A stretch of 64,000 nt of DNA from an uncultured Endomicrobiia bacterium (lineage in GTDB: Bacteria > Elusimicrobiota > Endomicrobiia > Endomicrobiales > Endomicrobiaceae), in the NCBI GenBank assembly GCA_938040055.1, contig CALHWY010000029.1, positions 35,652 to 99,651 on the forward strand, written 5' to 3'. Position numbers and translations under genes: made by a program. Numbering within the stretch: position 1 is the first letter of the stretch; the number at the start of each line of letters is the position of its first letter. Under the pieces are notes generated by a model. That model was not told where the DNA came from. It worked only from the letters and a program-made list of their open reading frames with translations, and ran no database searches. This document shows positions 28,314 to 37,268 of this stretch, piece after piece.

Positions 28314-28814
28314 TTATTTCCATGTTTCGTATTTGATTTTTCCGGGGTCCCATCTTTGTTTTCCGGCGGGCTTTTCAGCCGGTCTGCCTATAACCACTAT
28401 TGAAAAAGCTTTTATATTTCCGGGAAGATCAAAAACTTTTTCCACGGCTTCCTGCCTTTCCTTATTGTCATACACGCCGCACCACACGGAGCCGTATCCT
28501 TTTTCAGTCGCGGCAAGAAGAATGTTCTGTGTCGCGGCCGCGCAGTCCTGGGGCAGATAATTGCCGTAAACAAGATTTTTGTCTCCTACGACCACTATGG
28601 CCAAAGGAGCGTCCAGTATCATCCGCGCGGCGGGATGAACATCCGCTATTTTTTTATGCGTTTGTTTATCTTTGACGACTATAAAAGACCAGCATCTGGC
28701 ATTTCTCGCGGTAGGCGCGGACATCGCCGCTTTCAAAATAAATTCCAGATCTTCGTTTTTTACGCTGTCCCGAGTATATTTCCTGACGCTTGTCCTGTCA
28801 AACAAAATGCTCAT
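28314..28814 (-). CDS. Nitroreductase-family flavoprotein
   Basis: The 166-residue protein has the FMN-dependent nitroreductase fold: TSVRKYTRDSV at the N terminus (FMN phosphate site), AAMSAPTARNARCWSFIVV, and AEKGYGSVWCGVYD near the middle. Such enzymes reduce nitro, quinone or enone compounds with NAD(P)H; the substrate cannot be told. The start at 28814 is supported by GGAGG five bases upstream, whereas the longer in-frame start at 28844 is not. The argS start lies 17 bases after its stop, so they probably share a transcript. Confidence 0.92.
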   Translation of the reverse strand: MSILFDRTSVRKYTRDSVKNEDLEFILKAAMSAPTARNARCWSFIVVKDKQTHKKIADVHPAARMILDAPLAIVVVGDKNLVYGNYLPQDCAAATQNILLAATEKGYGSVWCGVYDNKERQEAVEKVFDLPGNIKAFSIVVIGRPAEKPAGKQRWDPGKIKYETWK

Positions 28815-29126
28815 TTTGCCTCCGTAAAACCGTTTATTTTTCATAACGGCGCCGTTATAACATCAAACCGTTCCCGCAAAATCCCCGGCAATTTCTTTTA
28901 TAAGCGCCCTTTCGTAAAAAGCTCCGCCGGCGAAACCGGATCCGGCATCCGCGCAAGCAAAAGCCTGCTTCGCGGCAGCTGGCTCTTTTTATTCTTTGAA
29001 TTTGAAAACGCTTCCGGATAACTTTGCCGTCGGGTTTCAGGGTTCAGCCGTAATCCATAAAAACATTTTTATTTCCGCGCACATAGACGCATAAACGCAA
29101 ATCCGGCAAAAATTCCGAGCGGTTTT
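28815..29126. other. Intergenic region, nothing recognised
   Basis: About 310 bases between the nitroreductase start and the TPR gene stop. One TTTGAAAACGC word resembles the A4C words of the 26-kb repeat series, but no periodicity was found. Confidence 0.5.
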
Positions 29127-30278
29127 TTATTTTAAATCGAAAGGTATCTCGTTTATATTTACATATGCCAAATTAACGCCCAAAGCGTCGGCTTTATTGA
29201 GATCTTTCCTTGCGCTTTTATAGTCCCGCCGCGCTTCCTTGACCAGCGCCCTTGCGAGATAGGCTTTTCCGTTGCGCGGCTGTTTTTCTATAACAAAGTC
29301 CAGATCTTTTTGCGCGCCGGCATAGCCGCCCGTCCTGTTTTCCGTTATAGCCCGGAAAAAATACAGCTCGGGCTCTTCTTGTCCGAGTTCAACCGCCATG
29401 GAAAAATTTTCCGCGGCTTTTTCGAAATTTCCGAGATTGTATTCTATTACGCCTATGTATTTGTACGGTCTGTAGTCGTCCGGTTTAAGTTTTGAAAGTC
29501 TTCTGAGATCTTCGACGGCCCCTTTGTAATTTTTCATTTCATATCTTGCGCCGGCGCGCGCCAAATACGCTTCTTCAAACTTAAAATCATAGTTCTCGGC
29601 CGCATTATATTCATCTTCAAAACCGCCGTTTTTAAGTTTTCTTAAAATAATTTCGCAGTTTTTATAAGCCTCTTTCAAACACGGGTCGATATCCACCGCG
29701 GCAAAATAATCTTTTAAGGCGGCAAGCGTTTCTCCCGAAAGTTCTTTCGCATATCCTCTGGCAAAATAAGCGCCGGCATGTCCGGGCGCCAATCCGACCG
29801 CTCTGTTAAAATCTTTCATCGCGGCTTTTTGTTTTCCTGAATTGAGCCTGGCGTTTCCTCTGACGATATATGCCCGAGCCTCTTTCGGGTCAAGCTTTAA
29901 AACTTTGCCGCTGTCTTTTTCGGCGCCTTTATAATCTCCCGAGGCGTATTTAGCCTCGGCCCTTGCGGCATAGACCTTTGCATTTTTTTTATTCAGCTTC
30001 AAGGATTTGTCATAATCTTTTATTGCTGCGGAATAATTTTCCAGAGCTGCTTTCGCATAAGCGCGCATGGCATAAAGTTTTGGAGAATCCGGCTGGATTT
30101 CCATAGCTTTATCAAGATTTTTTTCGGCTTCGGCATAATATCCCGCCCGCATCAGCTTATCGGCCTTTTGCGCATACGAGGCGGCCTTTTGCGCGACAGA
30201 TCCGTGCCCGCTGCTTGCGGCATAAGCAAATGAAGAGGCCAGCAGGGCGGAAAAACAAGCGCACAGAATTTTATTCAT
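29127..30278 (-). CDS. Exported TPR protein
   Basis: The 383-residue protein has a signal peptide (about 1-20, ending SSFAYAA) and ten or so TPR units covering the remainder (e.g. AEKNLDKAMEIQPDSPKLYA, ARAEAKYASGDYKGAEKD). It should be a periplasmic scaffold. GGAG lies about seven bases before the ATG at 30278. Neighbouring genes do not suggest a specific partner, and long intergenic stretches lie on both sides. Confidence 0.85.
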   Translation of the reverse strand: MNKILCACFSALLASSFAYAASSGHGSVAQKAASYAQKADKLMRAGYYAEAEKNLDKAMEIQPDSPKLYAMRAYAKAALENYSAAIKDYDKSLKLNKKNAKVYAARAEAKYASGDYKGAEKDSGKVLKLDPKEARAYIVRGNARLNSGKQKAAMKDFNRAVGLAPGHAGAYFARGYAKELSGETLAALKDYFAAVDIDPCLKEAYKNCEIILRKLKNGGFEDEYNAAENYDFKFEEAYLARAGARYEMKNYKGAVEDLRRLSKLKPDDYRPYKYIGVIEYNLGNFEKAAENFSMAVELGQEEPELYFFRAITENRTGGYAGAQKDLDFVIEKQPRNGKAYLARALVKEARRDYKSARKDLNKADALGVNLAYVNINEIPFDLK

Positions 30279-31111
30279 TCATTTTCTCCGTTTAAAAAAC
30301 AAGTTTAAACTTCCGGATTTTTTATTATACTTAATTCAAATTGATTTTATAAGCCGGCCCCGGAAAATATTAAATTTTTTTGTTCCGGACGATATTTTGC
30401 GCCGAAAAAATCTTTTTTGTTATTTTCCGTGCAGATTCAACGGCATAGCCGCCCGATTTCGAACCTTATCCGAAACTGCAAAAAAACGCCGCCGTCTTTT
30501 AAGGCCGGTTTTTTTACATTTTCGCGCGCGTATGCAAAAAAATTTTTTAAACTTTTTGCGGCCGTCGACGGACTTCCCGCCCCATGCATATAAGAACTCT
30601 GTAAAAAAACGGAAGTTGTTTTTTATCCGTTATTATGCCTTTAACACGAAGGCGGAATACTTCAACACACGGTTTGCTTATATGAAAATGCCGGCGCCGG
30701 CCGCCGGGCGGCAAACAATATCGCTCCGGTAAATATAAGCGGCAATATTTCGGCGCATAAACCGGAAAGTTCATTTACCGGTTCTTTGTAAAGACAAAAA
30801 AAACGAATTTACGCCGCGCTGCAACATTCAAAATTTTCTTACAAAAACGCTCAAAAAAAACCGGCCTGATTTCAATTTTTCGTTTACCGCATGTTCTCTT
30901 TATTTTTTCGCTTGTTTTGCTCTTTTCCGGATAAAAAACGACAAAACCTGAAACATTTTCGGATTTTGTTTTTGCAAACGCCGAAAACGTTTAAACCCGC
31001 AAGCCGGATATCAAACTGCCCGCCCGCGATAGTTTTTTTCGAATTATTTTTGTAAAATTCTATTTTGCGCCAGCATTCGAAATTAAATTTTGCAAATAAG
31101 AGGATTCTAAA
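30279..31111. other. Long divergent intergenic region
   Basis: About 830 bases between the divergent TPR gene and metY. No protein-like frame, tRNA or clear hairpin terminator was found. A possible -10 (TAAAAT, 31053-31058) lies 53 bases before the metY ATG without a convincing -35. Confidence 0.5.
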
Positions 31112-32377
31112 ATGAAAGACGAATCAAAATGCCTGCATTCGGGCTATACTCCGGCAAGCGGAGGCCCCGGCGTAATGCCGATTTATCAAAGCACCACTTT
31201 CCGCTATAATTCCACGGAAGAAATCGCGGCGGTTTTCGACGATCCCACAAAATCACATATTTATTCAAGATTCACAAACCCCACTGTCGACGCCGTTGAA
31301 AAGAAAATAGCCGACCTTGAACACGGCGCGGCGGCGATGTGCACGTCTTCCGGGCAGATGGCGTCTTTAATGTCCGTGCTCAACCTGTGCGTCGCCGGCG
31401 ACAGTTTTATCAGCTCTTCCGCGGTTTACGGAGGAACGGTAAACCTTTTTGCGGTCACGCTTAAAAAATTCGGCATCGAATGCATTTTCGTAGACGTTGA
31501 CGCGGATGAAGAGGAAATACGGGCGAAAATCAAGCCGAACACCAAAGCCATTTTCGGGGAAACTCTGACAAATCCGTCATTGCAGATATTCGACATTGAA
31601 AAATTCGCCAAAGTGGCCCATGAAAACAAAATTCCTTTAATAGTAGACAATACTTTCGCGACCCCTATACTTTGCAAGCCGATGGATTTCGGGGCGGACA
31701 TCGTCATTCATTCGACTTCAAAATATATGGACGGGCACGCGTTGCAGGTAGGGGGAGTGATAATCGATTCTGGAAAATTCGATTTTACTTCCGGCAAATT
31801 TCCGGAATTTTGCAGTCCGGACGAATCTTATCACGGAACGGTTTATACCAGAGATTATCCTTTCGCTCCTTATATCATAAAAGCGAGAATGCAGCTGATG
31901 AGGGATTTCGGAGCTTATCCTTCCGGGCATTCCGGTTTTCTGTTAAATATCGGGCTTGAAACTCTGGCTGTAAGAATGGAAAGATACTGTAAAAACGCGC
32001 TTGCCGTCGCCGAATATCTGGCGCGTCATCCGAAAATAGAGCATGTCAACTATCCCGGCCTTGAAGACAATAAATATTACGCTTTAGGCCGGAAATACCT
32101 GCCGAAAGGGCAAAGCGGAGTGATGGCCGTAATTATAAAAGGCGGAAAAACGAATGCCGTGAAATTTATGGACAATCTGAAAATGGCCTGCAAAGAAGTC
32201 CATGTAGCGGATATAAGAACATGCGTGCTGCATCCGGCATCCGCCACCCACAGACAGCTTACCGACCGGCAGCTTGCGGACTGCGGGATAAGCCCGGGGC
32301 TCGTAAGGCTGTCCGCGGGGCTTGAAAATGTCGAAGACATTATTGAAGATATCGCCAACGCCCTGAGCAAAGTTTAA
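31112..32377 (+). CDS. metY: O-acetylhomoserine sulfhydrylase-like PLP enzyme
   Basis: The 421-residue enzyme belongs to the Cys/Met-metabolism PLP family. The PLP lysine is in IHSTSKYMDGH, and PIYQSTTFRY and HLHP-like ending CVLHPASATHRQLTDRQL are also family motifs. The length (about 420 rather than 380) and an insertion before YTRDYPFAPYI match O-acetylhomoserine aminocarboxypropyltransferases (MetY) better than cystathionine gamma-synthases or methionine gamma-lyases, although those cannot be excluded. It would make homocysteine from sulfide. AGAGGA lies eight bases before the ATG. The helicase gene begins three bases after its stop. Confidence 0.85.
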   Translation: MKDESKCLHSGYTPASGGPGVMPIYQSTTFRYNSTEEIAAVFDDPTKSHIYSRFTNPTVDAVEKKIADLEHGAAAMCTSSGQMASLMSVLNLCVAGDSFISSSAVYGGTVNLFAVTLKKFGIECIFVDVDADEEEIRAKIKPNTKAIFGETLTNPSLQIFDIEKFAKVAHENKIPLIVDNTFATPILCKPMDFGADIVIHSTSKYMDGHALQVGGVIIDSGKFDFTSGKFPEFCSPDESYHGTVYTRDYPFAPYIIKARMQLMRDFGAYPSGHSGFLLNIGLETLAVRMERYCKNALAVAEYLARHPKIEHVNYPGLEDNKYYALGRKYLPKGQSGVMAVIIKGGKTNAVKFMDNLKMACKEVHVADIRTCVLHPASATHRQLTDRQLADCGISPGLVRLSAGLENVEDIIEDIANALSKV

Positions 32378-32380
32378 AAC

Positions 32381-34678
32381 ATGCACAAACTTACGGAAAA
32401 TTTAAATCCGTCGCAAAAAGAGGCCGTTTTGTGCACCGAAGGCCCTTTAATAATATTTGCCGGAGCCGGAACCGGAAAAACAAGAGTTATAACCCACAGA
32501 ATAGCTTATCTTCTTTCCAAAGGAGTTCCCCCGTGGGCAATACTCGCGGTCACTTTCACCAATAAAGCCGCCGAAGAGATGAAAAAACGCGTAAATGATC
32601 TTATGCCCGGAGCGGGAGCGAACGTATGGATGTCCACTTTCCATTCTTTCTGCGCCTATTTTTTGCGCGTTGAAGCCTCAAAGATAAATCTCAGCCCGGA
32701 CTTTTTAATTTATGATTTCGCCGACCAGAAAAACGTGATAAAAGACTGCATAAAAGAGCTGGGGCTGGACGAGAAAAAATTCAAACCCGCTTCGATAGCG
32801 GACAAAATAAGCCGCGCCAAAGACGATCTGAAATTTCCTTTCGACATGGCCGCGGAAGCGGAAAACGCGGGAGATTTTTTTGCGGCGGCCGCGGCAAAAG
32901 TCTACGGGCTTTACCGGCAAAAACTTGAAAGCGCGCAGGCTCTGGATTTCGGAGATTTGATAATGCGCGCCGTTACCGTTTTAAAGCAGTATCCGGCTTT
33001 GCTTGAGCATTACCGGCAGCGTTTTAAATACATCCTTGTTGACGAATACCAGGATACCAATCACGCCCAGTATATGCTGACGAAACTTCTAGCCGGAGGG
33101 CATCGCAATATATGCGTTGTCGGAGACGACGATCAAAGCGTTTACAGCTGGCGCGGGGCGGACATATCCAATATTTTGGACTTTGAAAAAGATTATCCCG
33201 AAACAAAATCCGTAAAACTGGAACAAAATTACCGTTCAACGCCGAAAATACTTGCTTGCGCCTGGCAGGTAGTAAAACATAACGGGACAAGAGTCGAAAA
33301 AAAACTGTGGACGGACAATCCGGACAGCGGTTCGGTCTGTGCGGTTAAAGCGGACAATGAAAATGACGAAGCCGCGAAAGTCGCCGACATAATAGCTTTA
33401 AATTCGCGAAATAACGGATGCGGCCTGTCGGACTTTGCCGTATTTTACCGAACAAACGCGCAGTCCCGCGCTTTTGAAGACGCGTTTAGGCGGGCGGGAA
33501 TGCCTTATGCGGTGATAGGCACTTTGCGCTTTTATGACCGGGCCGAGATTAAAGATCTCATGGCCTATCTTAAATTGACGCATAATCCGAATGATAATGT
33601 CAGCTTTAAAAGAATAATAAACGTGCCTAGAAGAGGAATCGGCAAAACATCCGTGGAAAGTCTGGAAAAAGAAGCGCTCAGAAGAGGATTTTCTTTATGG
33701 CAGACCATACCTTTCGCGGCCGAAGCCGGACTGGGCAGGGGAGCCGTGAATGCTTTAAACTCTTTCGCGGCGCTGATAAAGAGTTTTATAAGCCTTAAGG
33801 AAAAAGAAAGCGTAAAACAGATCGCCGAAAACATCATAGCCGGATCCGGTTATCTTAAAGAACTTGAAAACGAAAGATCCCCTGAAGCCGAAACGAAAAT
33901 AGAAAATATAAAAGAATTAATTTCCGCGATAGACGATTTTGAGCGGCGCTCTCCGGACAAATCCCTTTCCGGCTATCTGACGCAGATAGCGCTTGTGAGC
34001 GACATTGACAGTCTGGACGAATCCAATGGTAAGATCACTTTGATGACTCTGCATCTGGCGAAAGGGCTGGAATTTGAAAATGTTTTCGTATGCGGTCTTG
34101 AAGAGGGGCTGTTCCCCATAGGGGAATCGGCGTTCAGTCCCGCGGAACTTGAAGAAGAAAGAAGGCTGATGTATGTGGGCATGACAAGGGCGAAAAAACA
34201 TTTGTATTTGTGCTGGGCCTGCGAAAGAACGGTTTACGGGAAAACACGCTGGAATATGCCTTCGCGTTTTATAGCCGAAGCGGGCTTTCAGGAAGAATAT
34301 TGCGGCAAAAAACAAAGCAGCGGCGGTATTTTCAACAGGGATTTGAACTCCAAAATAAACAATACCGAAAAAAGCAAAGCATACGGCGACAGCAGCCGCG
34401 CATATTTTAAAGATAAAGCGCAGTATAAATATAGGGATGAAGATTCTTATGATTATATTCCTTCGGACGACGAGATAGCCACCGACGAACCTTTATATGT
34501 TCCGGTTTCGGACGCCGGCCCGTTTAAGATAGGCGTTTATGTCCTGCATCCGGTTTTCGGAAAAGGCAAAATCATAGAAAAGTCGGGGACGGGGGACGAT
34601 CTGAAACTTGTGGTATTGTTTGAAAACGGGCAGTGGAAAAAGCTGCTTGCCAGAGTTTCCAACCTCAGTTTAATCTAA
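32381..34678 (+). CDS. pcrA: UvrD/PcrA-type superfamily 1 DNA helicase
   Basis: The 765-residue protein has all SF1A motifs: Walker A GAGTGKT (near residue 30), LVDEYQDT (Walker B), GDDDQSVYSWRGA, LEQNYRS, TLHLAKGLEFENVFV and EERRLMYVGMTRAKKHL. The C terminus carries the small Tudor-like domain with VLHPVFGKGKIIEKSG, which UvrD/PcrA proteins use to touch RNA polymerase. It unwinds DNA 3' to 5' in nucleotide excision and mismatch repair. It starts three bases after metY and is probably co-transcribed with it; no functional link is known. Confidence 0.95.
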   Translation: MHKLTENLNPSQKEAVLCTEGPLIIFAGAGTGKTRVITHRIAYLLSKGVPPWAILAVTFTNKAAEEMKKRVNDLMPGAGANVWMSTFHSFCAYFLRVEASKINLSPDFLIYDFADQKNVIKDCIKELGLDEKKFKPASIADKISRAKDDLKFPFDMAAEAENAGDFFAAAAAKVYGLYRQKLESAQALDFGDLIMRAVTVLKQYPALLEHYRQRFKYILVDEYQDTNHAQYMLTKLLAGGHRNICVVGDDDQSVYSWRGADISNILDFEKDYPETKSVKLEQNYRSTPKILACAWQVVKHNGTRVEKKLWTDNPDSGSVCAVKADNENDEAAKVADIIALNSRNNGCGLSDFAVFYRTNAQSRAFEDAFRRAGMPYAVIGTLRFYDRAEIKDLMAYLKLTHNPNDNVSFKRIINVPRRGIGKTSVESLEKEALRRGFSLWQTIPFAAEAGLGRGAVNALNSFAALIKSFISLKEKESVKQIAENIIAGSGYLKELENERSPEAETKIENIKELISAIDDFERRSPDKSLSGYLTQIALVSDIDSLDESNGKITLMTLHLAKGLEFENVFVCGLEEGLFPIGESAFSPAELEEERRLMYVGMTRAKKHLYLCWACERTVYGKTRWNMPSRFIAEAGFQEEYCGKKQSSGGIFNRDLNSKINNTEKSKAYGDSSRAYFKDKAQYKYRDEDSYDYIPSDDEIATDEPLYVPVSDAGPFKIGVYVLHPVFGKGKIIEKSGTGDDLKLVVLFENGQWKKLLARVSNLSLI

Positions 34679-34689
34679 AATTTCTCTAC

Positions 34690-34769
34690 GGCTTGTTTAT
34701 CGTCGGATAAAAATTTTTTTTATTTAAAAATACCGGCAATGTAAAAATTAGGCTTGTTTGTCGTCGGAT
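34690..34769. repeat. Short direct repeat at the end of the small membrane protein gene
   Basis: GGCTTGTTTATCGTCGGAT (34690-34708) recurs at 34751-34769 with one change, 61 bases away. The second copy is the 3' end of the downstream minus-strand gene (codons for SSDDKQ-A), so the first is a duplicated tail outside the reading frame. Confidence 0.85.
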
Positions 34770-35077
34770 GATGGATTTTCTTTGCCGGCTCCAGACATAG
34801 CGTCAGGCTTTTCTTCTTCTATGCTTTCCGGCGAAACTTCTCTGAGTTCATCCGTCAAAGGCTGCTGTTCTCGCGCCACGCTTTCAGCCGGCGGCTCTTC
34901 ATAAAAAGCTGAGCCCTGAACGGTCCCGGACTTTCCTTTCTGCGTTTGTCCGGTCTTTTTTTTCCCGATGACAGCCCCTACTTTGTCGGGAGTCGCCGTG
35001 AAATACATTGACAGCAAAAAAGCTATAATGACTATAAATATCGATATCATTATCCAAAGTTTATGGCTTGAGTGCAT
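34748..35077 (-). CDS. Small single-pass membrane protein of unknown function
   Basis: The 109-residue protein has one membrane helix (about 7-26, LWIMISIFIVIIAFLLSMYF), a basic patch (GKKKTGQTQKGKSG) and an acidic, Pro/Ser/Glu-rich tail that should be disordered. It lies by itself on the minus strand beyond the helicase stop. SecG was considered and rejected, because SecG has two membrane helices with a glycine-rich linker. The ribosome site upstream (AGAAAGAAATG region) is purine-rich but ordinary. Confidence 0.62.
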   Translation of the reverse strand: MHSSHKLWIMISIFIVIIAFLLSMYFTATPDKVGAVIGKKKTGQTQKGKSGTVQGSAFYEEPPAESVAREQQPLTDELREVSPESIEEEKPDAMSGAGKENPSSDDKQA

Positions 35078-35482
35078 TTCTTTCTCCTTTTTTTCGTTTT
35101 ATAAAATCATAAAAACGTCCGTTTGTTTCAAAAAAAGCAGGCTGAAAATTATAACCCGCGGCATTGACGCTTTTGACACAATCAAAATTATCCCGAAAAC
35201 ATTTCACTTGCGCCGATGCAGGGCTTCCGGATGCAAATTATAGAAAATATAGAACGGACGCGGTCATATTCCAATTTTCGCATACGTATTTTTTTGCGCG
35301 TTCCTTTTGCGGCATTATACTATTTTAGACGGCTCTTTTAAACTTTCATACGCAATACGGCCAACCGAACAAAAACCGCGGAAAATAAAAAAAAGGACGC
35401 CGCTTCTTGCATAAGAAATATAAAATTAAAAAATTTATTATGCGCTATTTGTAAAAAAAAACAATAAACTCCGGGCGTCCGT

Positions 35483-35553
35483 CAGGGCTTGGCAGCCCGC
35501 CAGGGCTTTGCAGCCTGCTAAGGCTTTGCAGCCTGCCAGAGCTTTGCCGGCCC
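35483..35553. repeat. 18-base tandem repeat, about four copies
   Basis: Units begin at 35483, 35501, 35519 and 35537. The typical unit is CAGGGCTTTGCAGCCTGC; the copies differ from each other at one to four places and the last is cut short. Each unit contains a partial inverted repeat (GGCTTTGCAGCC), so the array could fold into several alternative hairpins. Confidence 0.88.
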
Positions 35554-35731
35554 TTGGGGCAAAATATCGGCAAGGAATATGGAAAAGTCCAGACTTTTTC
35601 ACAGGTTCCAGGACTCAATAAAGAGGCTTTTTGCCGCGCCATTTTGTCCGGCAGACGGCAATCGCGCTTCTATTGCGGGCTTTGCCGTACAAATTCCGTT
35701 TTTTTGCGGCGCAGACATTTTTTTCGAACGT

Positions 35732-35771
35732 GAAAGACCGCGCGAAAACTTCCGTTTCCGCGCGGTCTTTC
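35732..35771 (-). terminator. Strong hairpin after the beta-barrel gene
   Basis: A perfect 13-base-pair GC-rich stem (GAAAGACCGCGCG, 35732-35744, with 35759-35771) and 14-base loop lie 15 bases after the OMP stop. No long T run follows on the minus strand, so it may act as an mRNA 3' end stabiliser or a weak terminator. Confidence 0.65.
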
Positions 35772-35785
35772 GTTAATATCCAAAT

Positions 35786-36469
35786 TTAAAAAAGGTTTAT
35801 TTTAATCCCTAAATTCGTAGTAAATCCCGAATAATCTTTATAAAAATATTCTTTTTTGCCGGCTATTTCAAGATATACCACTTCGGATTCAACCCTGCCG
35901 TTAAAACTGTAGCCCAAATCAAAAAAGAAGCTTATTACTTTCGATAAGGCAAACTCCGCGCCAAACTCAAATTCAGGCATAATGAAAGTCTTATCTTCGT
36001 TTTTGGACAGATCCATGACCGCCGTCTTCACGCTGTTTTCAAATTCAGCGGACGCATAAGAAGCGCCCGCGCCGAAGGAAAAACCCCATTTGCCGCCTAA
36101 ATTGTATTTATAATAAACAATTAGGGGTATTGAAAAAGCTTCCGCATCCGTCTTAAGAGTGAAGCCTGTAAGATTATCACGATACTTAATATCGCTTTTA
36201 AGATACTTGGCATATCCGATTTTCACGCCAAAAAAATTTTGCTCTCCCAGATTGAAAAGTCCGCTCTTTTCATAATAAGCGCTCACGTTCCATGCAAGAC
36301 TGTTTTCCGTATAACTTTTAACGCCGTTTGCCACAGAAACTTTGTCAACTTTGTCAAAATTGCTGTCTCCCCCGGAGAAACCGCCTTTCACGGACAAGCC
36401 GAAACCCGCAAACGCAAAAGACGAAGCAAAAACCGAACACAGTAAAGACAATAAAACTTTTTTCAACAT
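35786..36469 (-). CDS. Outer-membrane beta-barrel protein
   Basis: The 227-residue protein has a signal peptide (about 1-21, ending SSFAFA) and then alternating hydrophobic/polar strands through to a C-terminal phenylalanine (LGIKINLF), the standard OMP end signal for the Bam machine. The size suggests an eight-stranded barrel of the OmpA/OmpW-like type. AGGAGG lies five bases before the ATG, and a good promoter lies just upstream, so expression should be strong. The exact function is unknown. Confidence 0.85.
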   Translation of the reverse strand: MLKKVLLSLLCSVFASSFAFAGFGLSVKGGFSGGDSNFDKVDKVSVANGVKSYTENSLAWNVSAYYEKSGLFNLGEQNFFGVKIGYAKYLKSDIKYRDNLTGFTLKTDAEAFSIPLIVYYKYNLGGKWGFSFGAGASYASAEFENSVKTAVMDLSKNEDKTFIMPEFEFGAEFALSKVISFFFDLGYSFNGRVESEVVYLEIAGKKEYFYKDYSGFTTNLGIKINLF

Positions 36470-36496
36470 AAATCCTCCTGCTATTTTGATTTTATG

Positions 36497-36525
36497 ATTT
36501 TACTTTTTATAAAATATTTTATCAA
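36497..36525 (-). promoter_or_regulatory. Promoter of the beta-barrel gene
   Basis: On the minus strand TTGATA (36520-36525) and TAAAAT (36497-36502) are 17 bases apart, giving a leader of about 20-25 bases with AGGAGG before the ATG. Confidence 0.75.
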
Positions 36526-36541
36526 TAATTCCGGACTTTTT

Positions 36542-36569
36542 TTGAGTTTACCGGCTAATTTTATACAAT
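36542..36569 (+). promoter_or_regulatory. Promoter of the nucleosidase/SPL operon, predicted leaderless
   Basis: TTGAGT (36542-36547) and TACAAT (36564-36569) are 16 bases apart. The predicted transcription start falls on the ATG at 36576, and no Shine-Dalgarno site is present. Confidence 0.6.
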
Positions 36570-36575
36570 TACCGT

Positions 36576-37268
36576 ATGAACTTTAAAAAATTTTTCGGTT
36601 TGTCCGCTTCGGATATAAAACAAAACTGCATTTTCTGCCAAAACGCGGACTTCTCCCTTTTTGCAAAAGACGGCAATAGCGCCAAGGGTCTTTTTGTAAA
36701 AACCGCAAACACCCGCTCCGCTACCGTTATTGCTTTGAAAAATAATTTTTTAGCCGGCGACGCGGTCTTATATTTAAAAGAAACGAAATGCACGAAGATT
36801 TTTCTTTTCGGAAGCTGCGGCGGGTGCGGAAACATTGAAGCGGGCGATCTGCTTATTATAGACAAATCTTACAATTATGAAAGTTTTTCGAAAATGCTTG
36901 CTTTTGACGTAAATCCGGGCTTTATTTCTTCTTCGCAAAAGCTGACGAATTCTTTTCTTTCCAAAAATTCCGGCGCGAACATACGTTTGACCAAAACCAA
37001 TTCCGCCTGTGTGAGTTCTCTTCTTCTTGAAACGTGCTATAAAGGCTTATTCGGGCAAAAAGGCATCAATGCGCTTGATATGGAATCGTCGATAGTGTTT
37101 TCCGCGGCAAAAGACATAGAAGCCGAAGCGGCATGCTTGATGTACGTGTCCGATCACATAGATACAAATCCCTTGGGAAAAAACACGGAAGAAAAAACAA
37201 AAAGAAAAATATTCTTTGCCAGAAAAAAACTCGCCGAAATGATTACGGACTTTACAGATGAACAATAA
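36576..37268 (+). CDS. Nucleoside phosphorylase/nucleosidase-family protein
   Basis: The 230-residue protein shows the purine/uridine phosphorylase fold. FLFGSCGGCGNIEAGDLLI matches the glycine-rich phosphate/ribose loop, ALDMESSIVFSAAK matches the conserved (V)DMEA segment that contacts ribose, and YVSDHID holds the base-binding Asp of the nucleosidase type. Proteins of this type cleave methylthioadenosine, S-adenosylhomocysteine or 5'-deoxyadenosine; which one cannot be told. Its end overlaps the SPL-family radical SAM gene by 11 bases, which makes cleavage of 5'-deoxyadenosine an attractive role. Confidence 0.75.
   Translation: MNFKKFFGLSASDIKQNCIFCQNADFSLFAKDGNSAKGLFVKTANTRSATVIALKNNFLAGDAVLYLKETKCTKIFLFGSCGGCGNIEAGDLLIIDKSYNYESFSKMLAFDVNPGFISSSQKLTNSFLSKNSGANIRLTKTNSACVSSLLLETCYKGLFGQKGINALDMESSIVFSAAKDIEAEAACLMYVSDHIDTNPLGKNTEEKTKRKIFFARKKLAEMITDFTDEQ

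Larger units (their letters stand above)
35078..35785. other. Intergenic region with tandem repeat and hairpin
   Basis: About 700 bases. It contains the 18-base tandem repeat (35483-35553) and a strong hairpin (35732-35771), both listed separately. A minus-strand frame through the repeat has no start signal and is not called. Confidence 0.6.

Noticed and set aside
30440..30470. Possible tRNA (a TCGAACC-like word)
   Set aside because: No acceptor or anticodon stems can be formed around it. No tRNA or rRNA gene was found anywhere in the window.
34748..35077. Call of SecG for the small membrane protein next to the helicase gene
   Set aside because: Only one membrane helix and no glycine-rich second segment; left as unknown.
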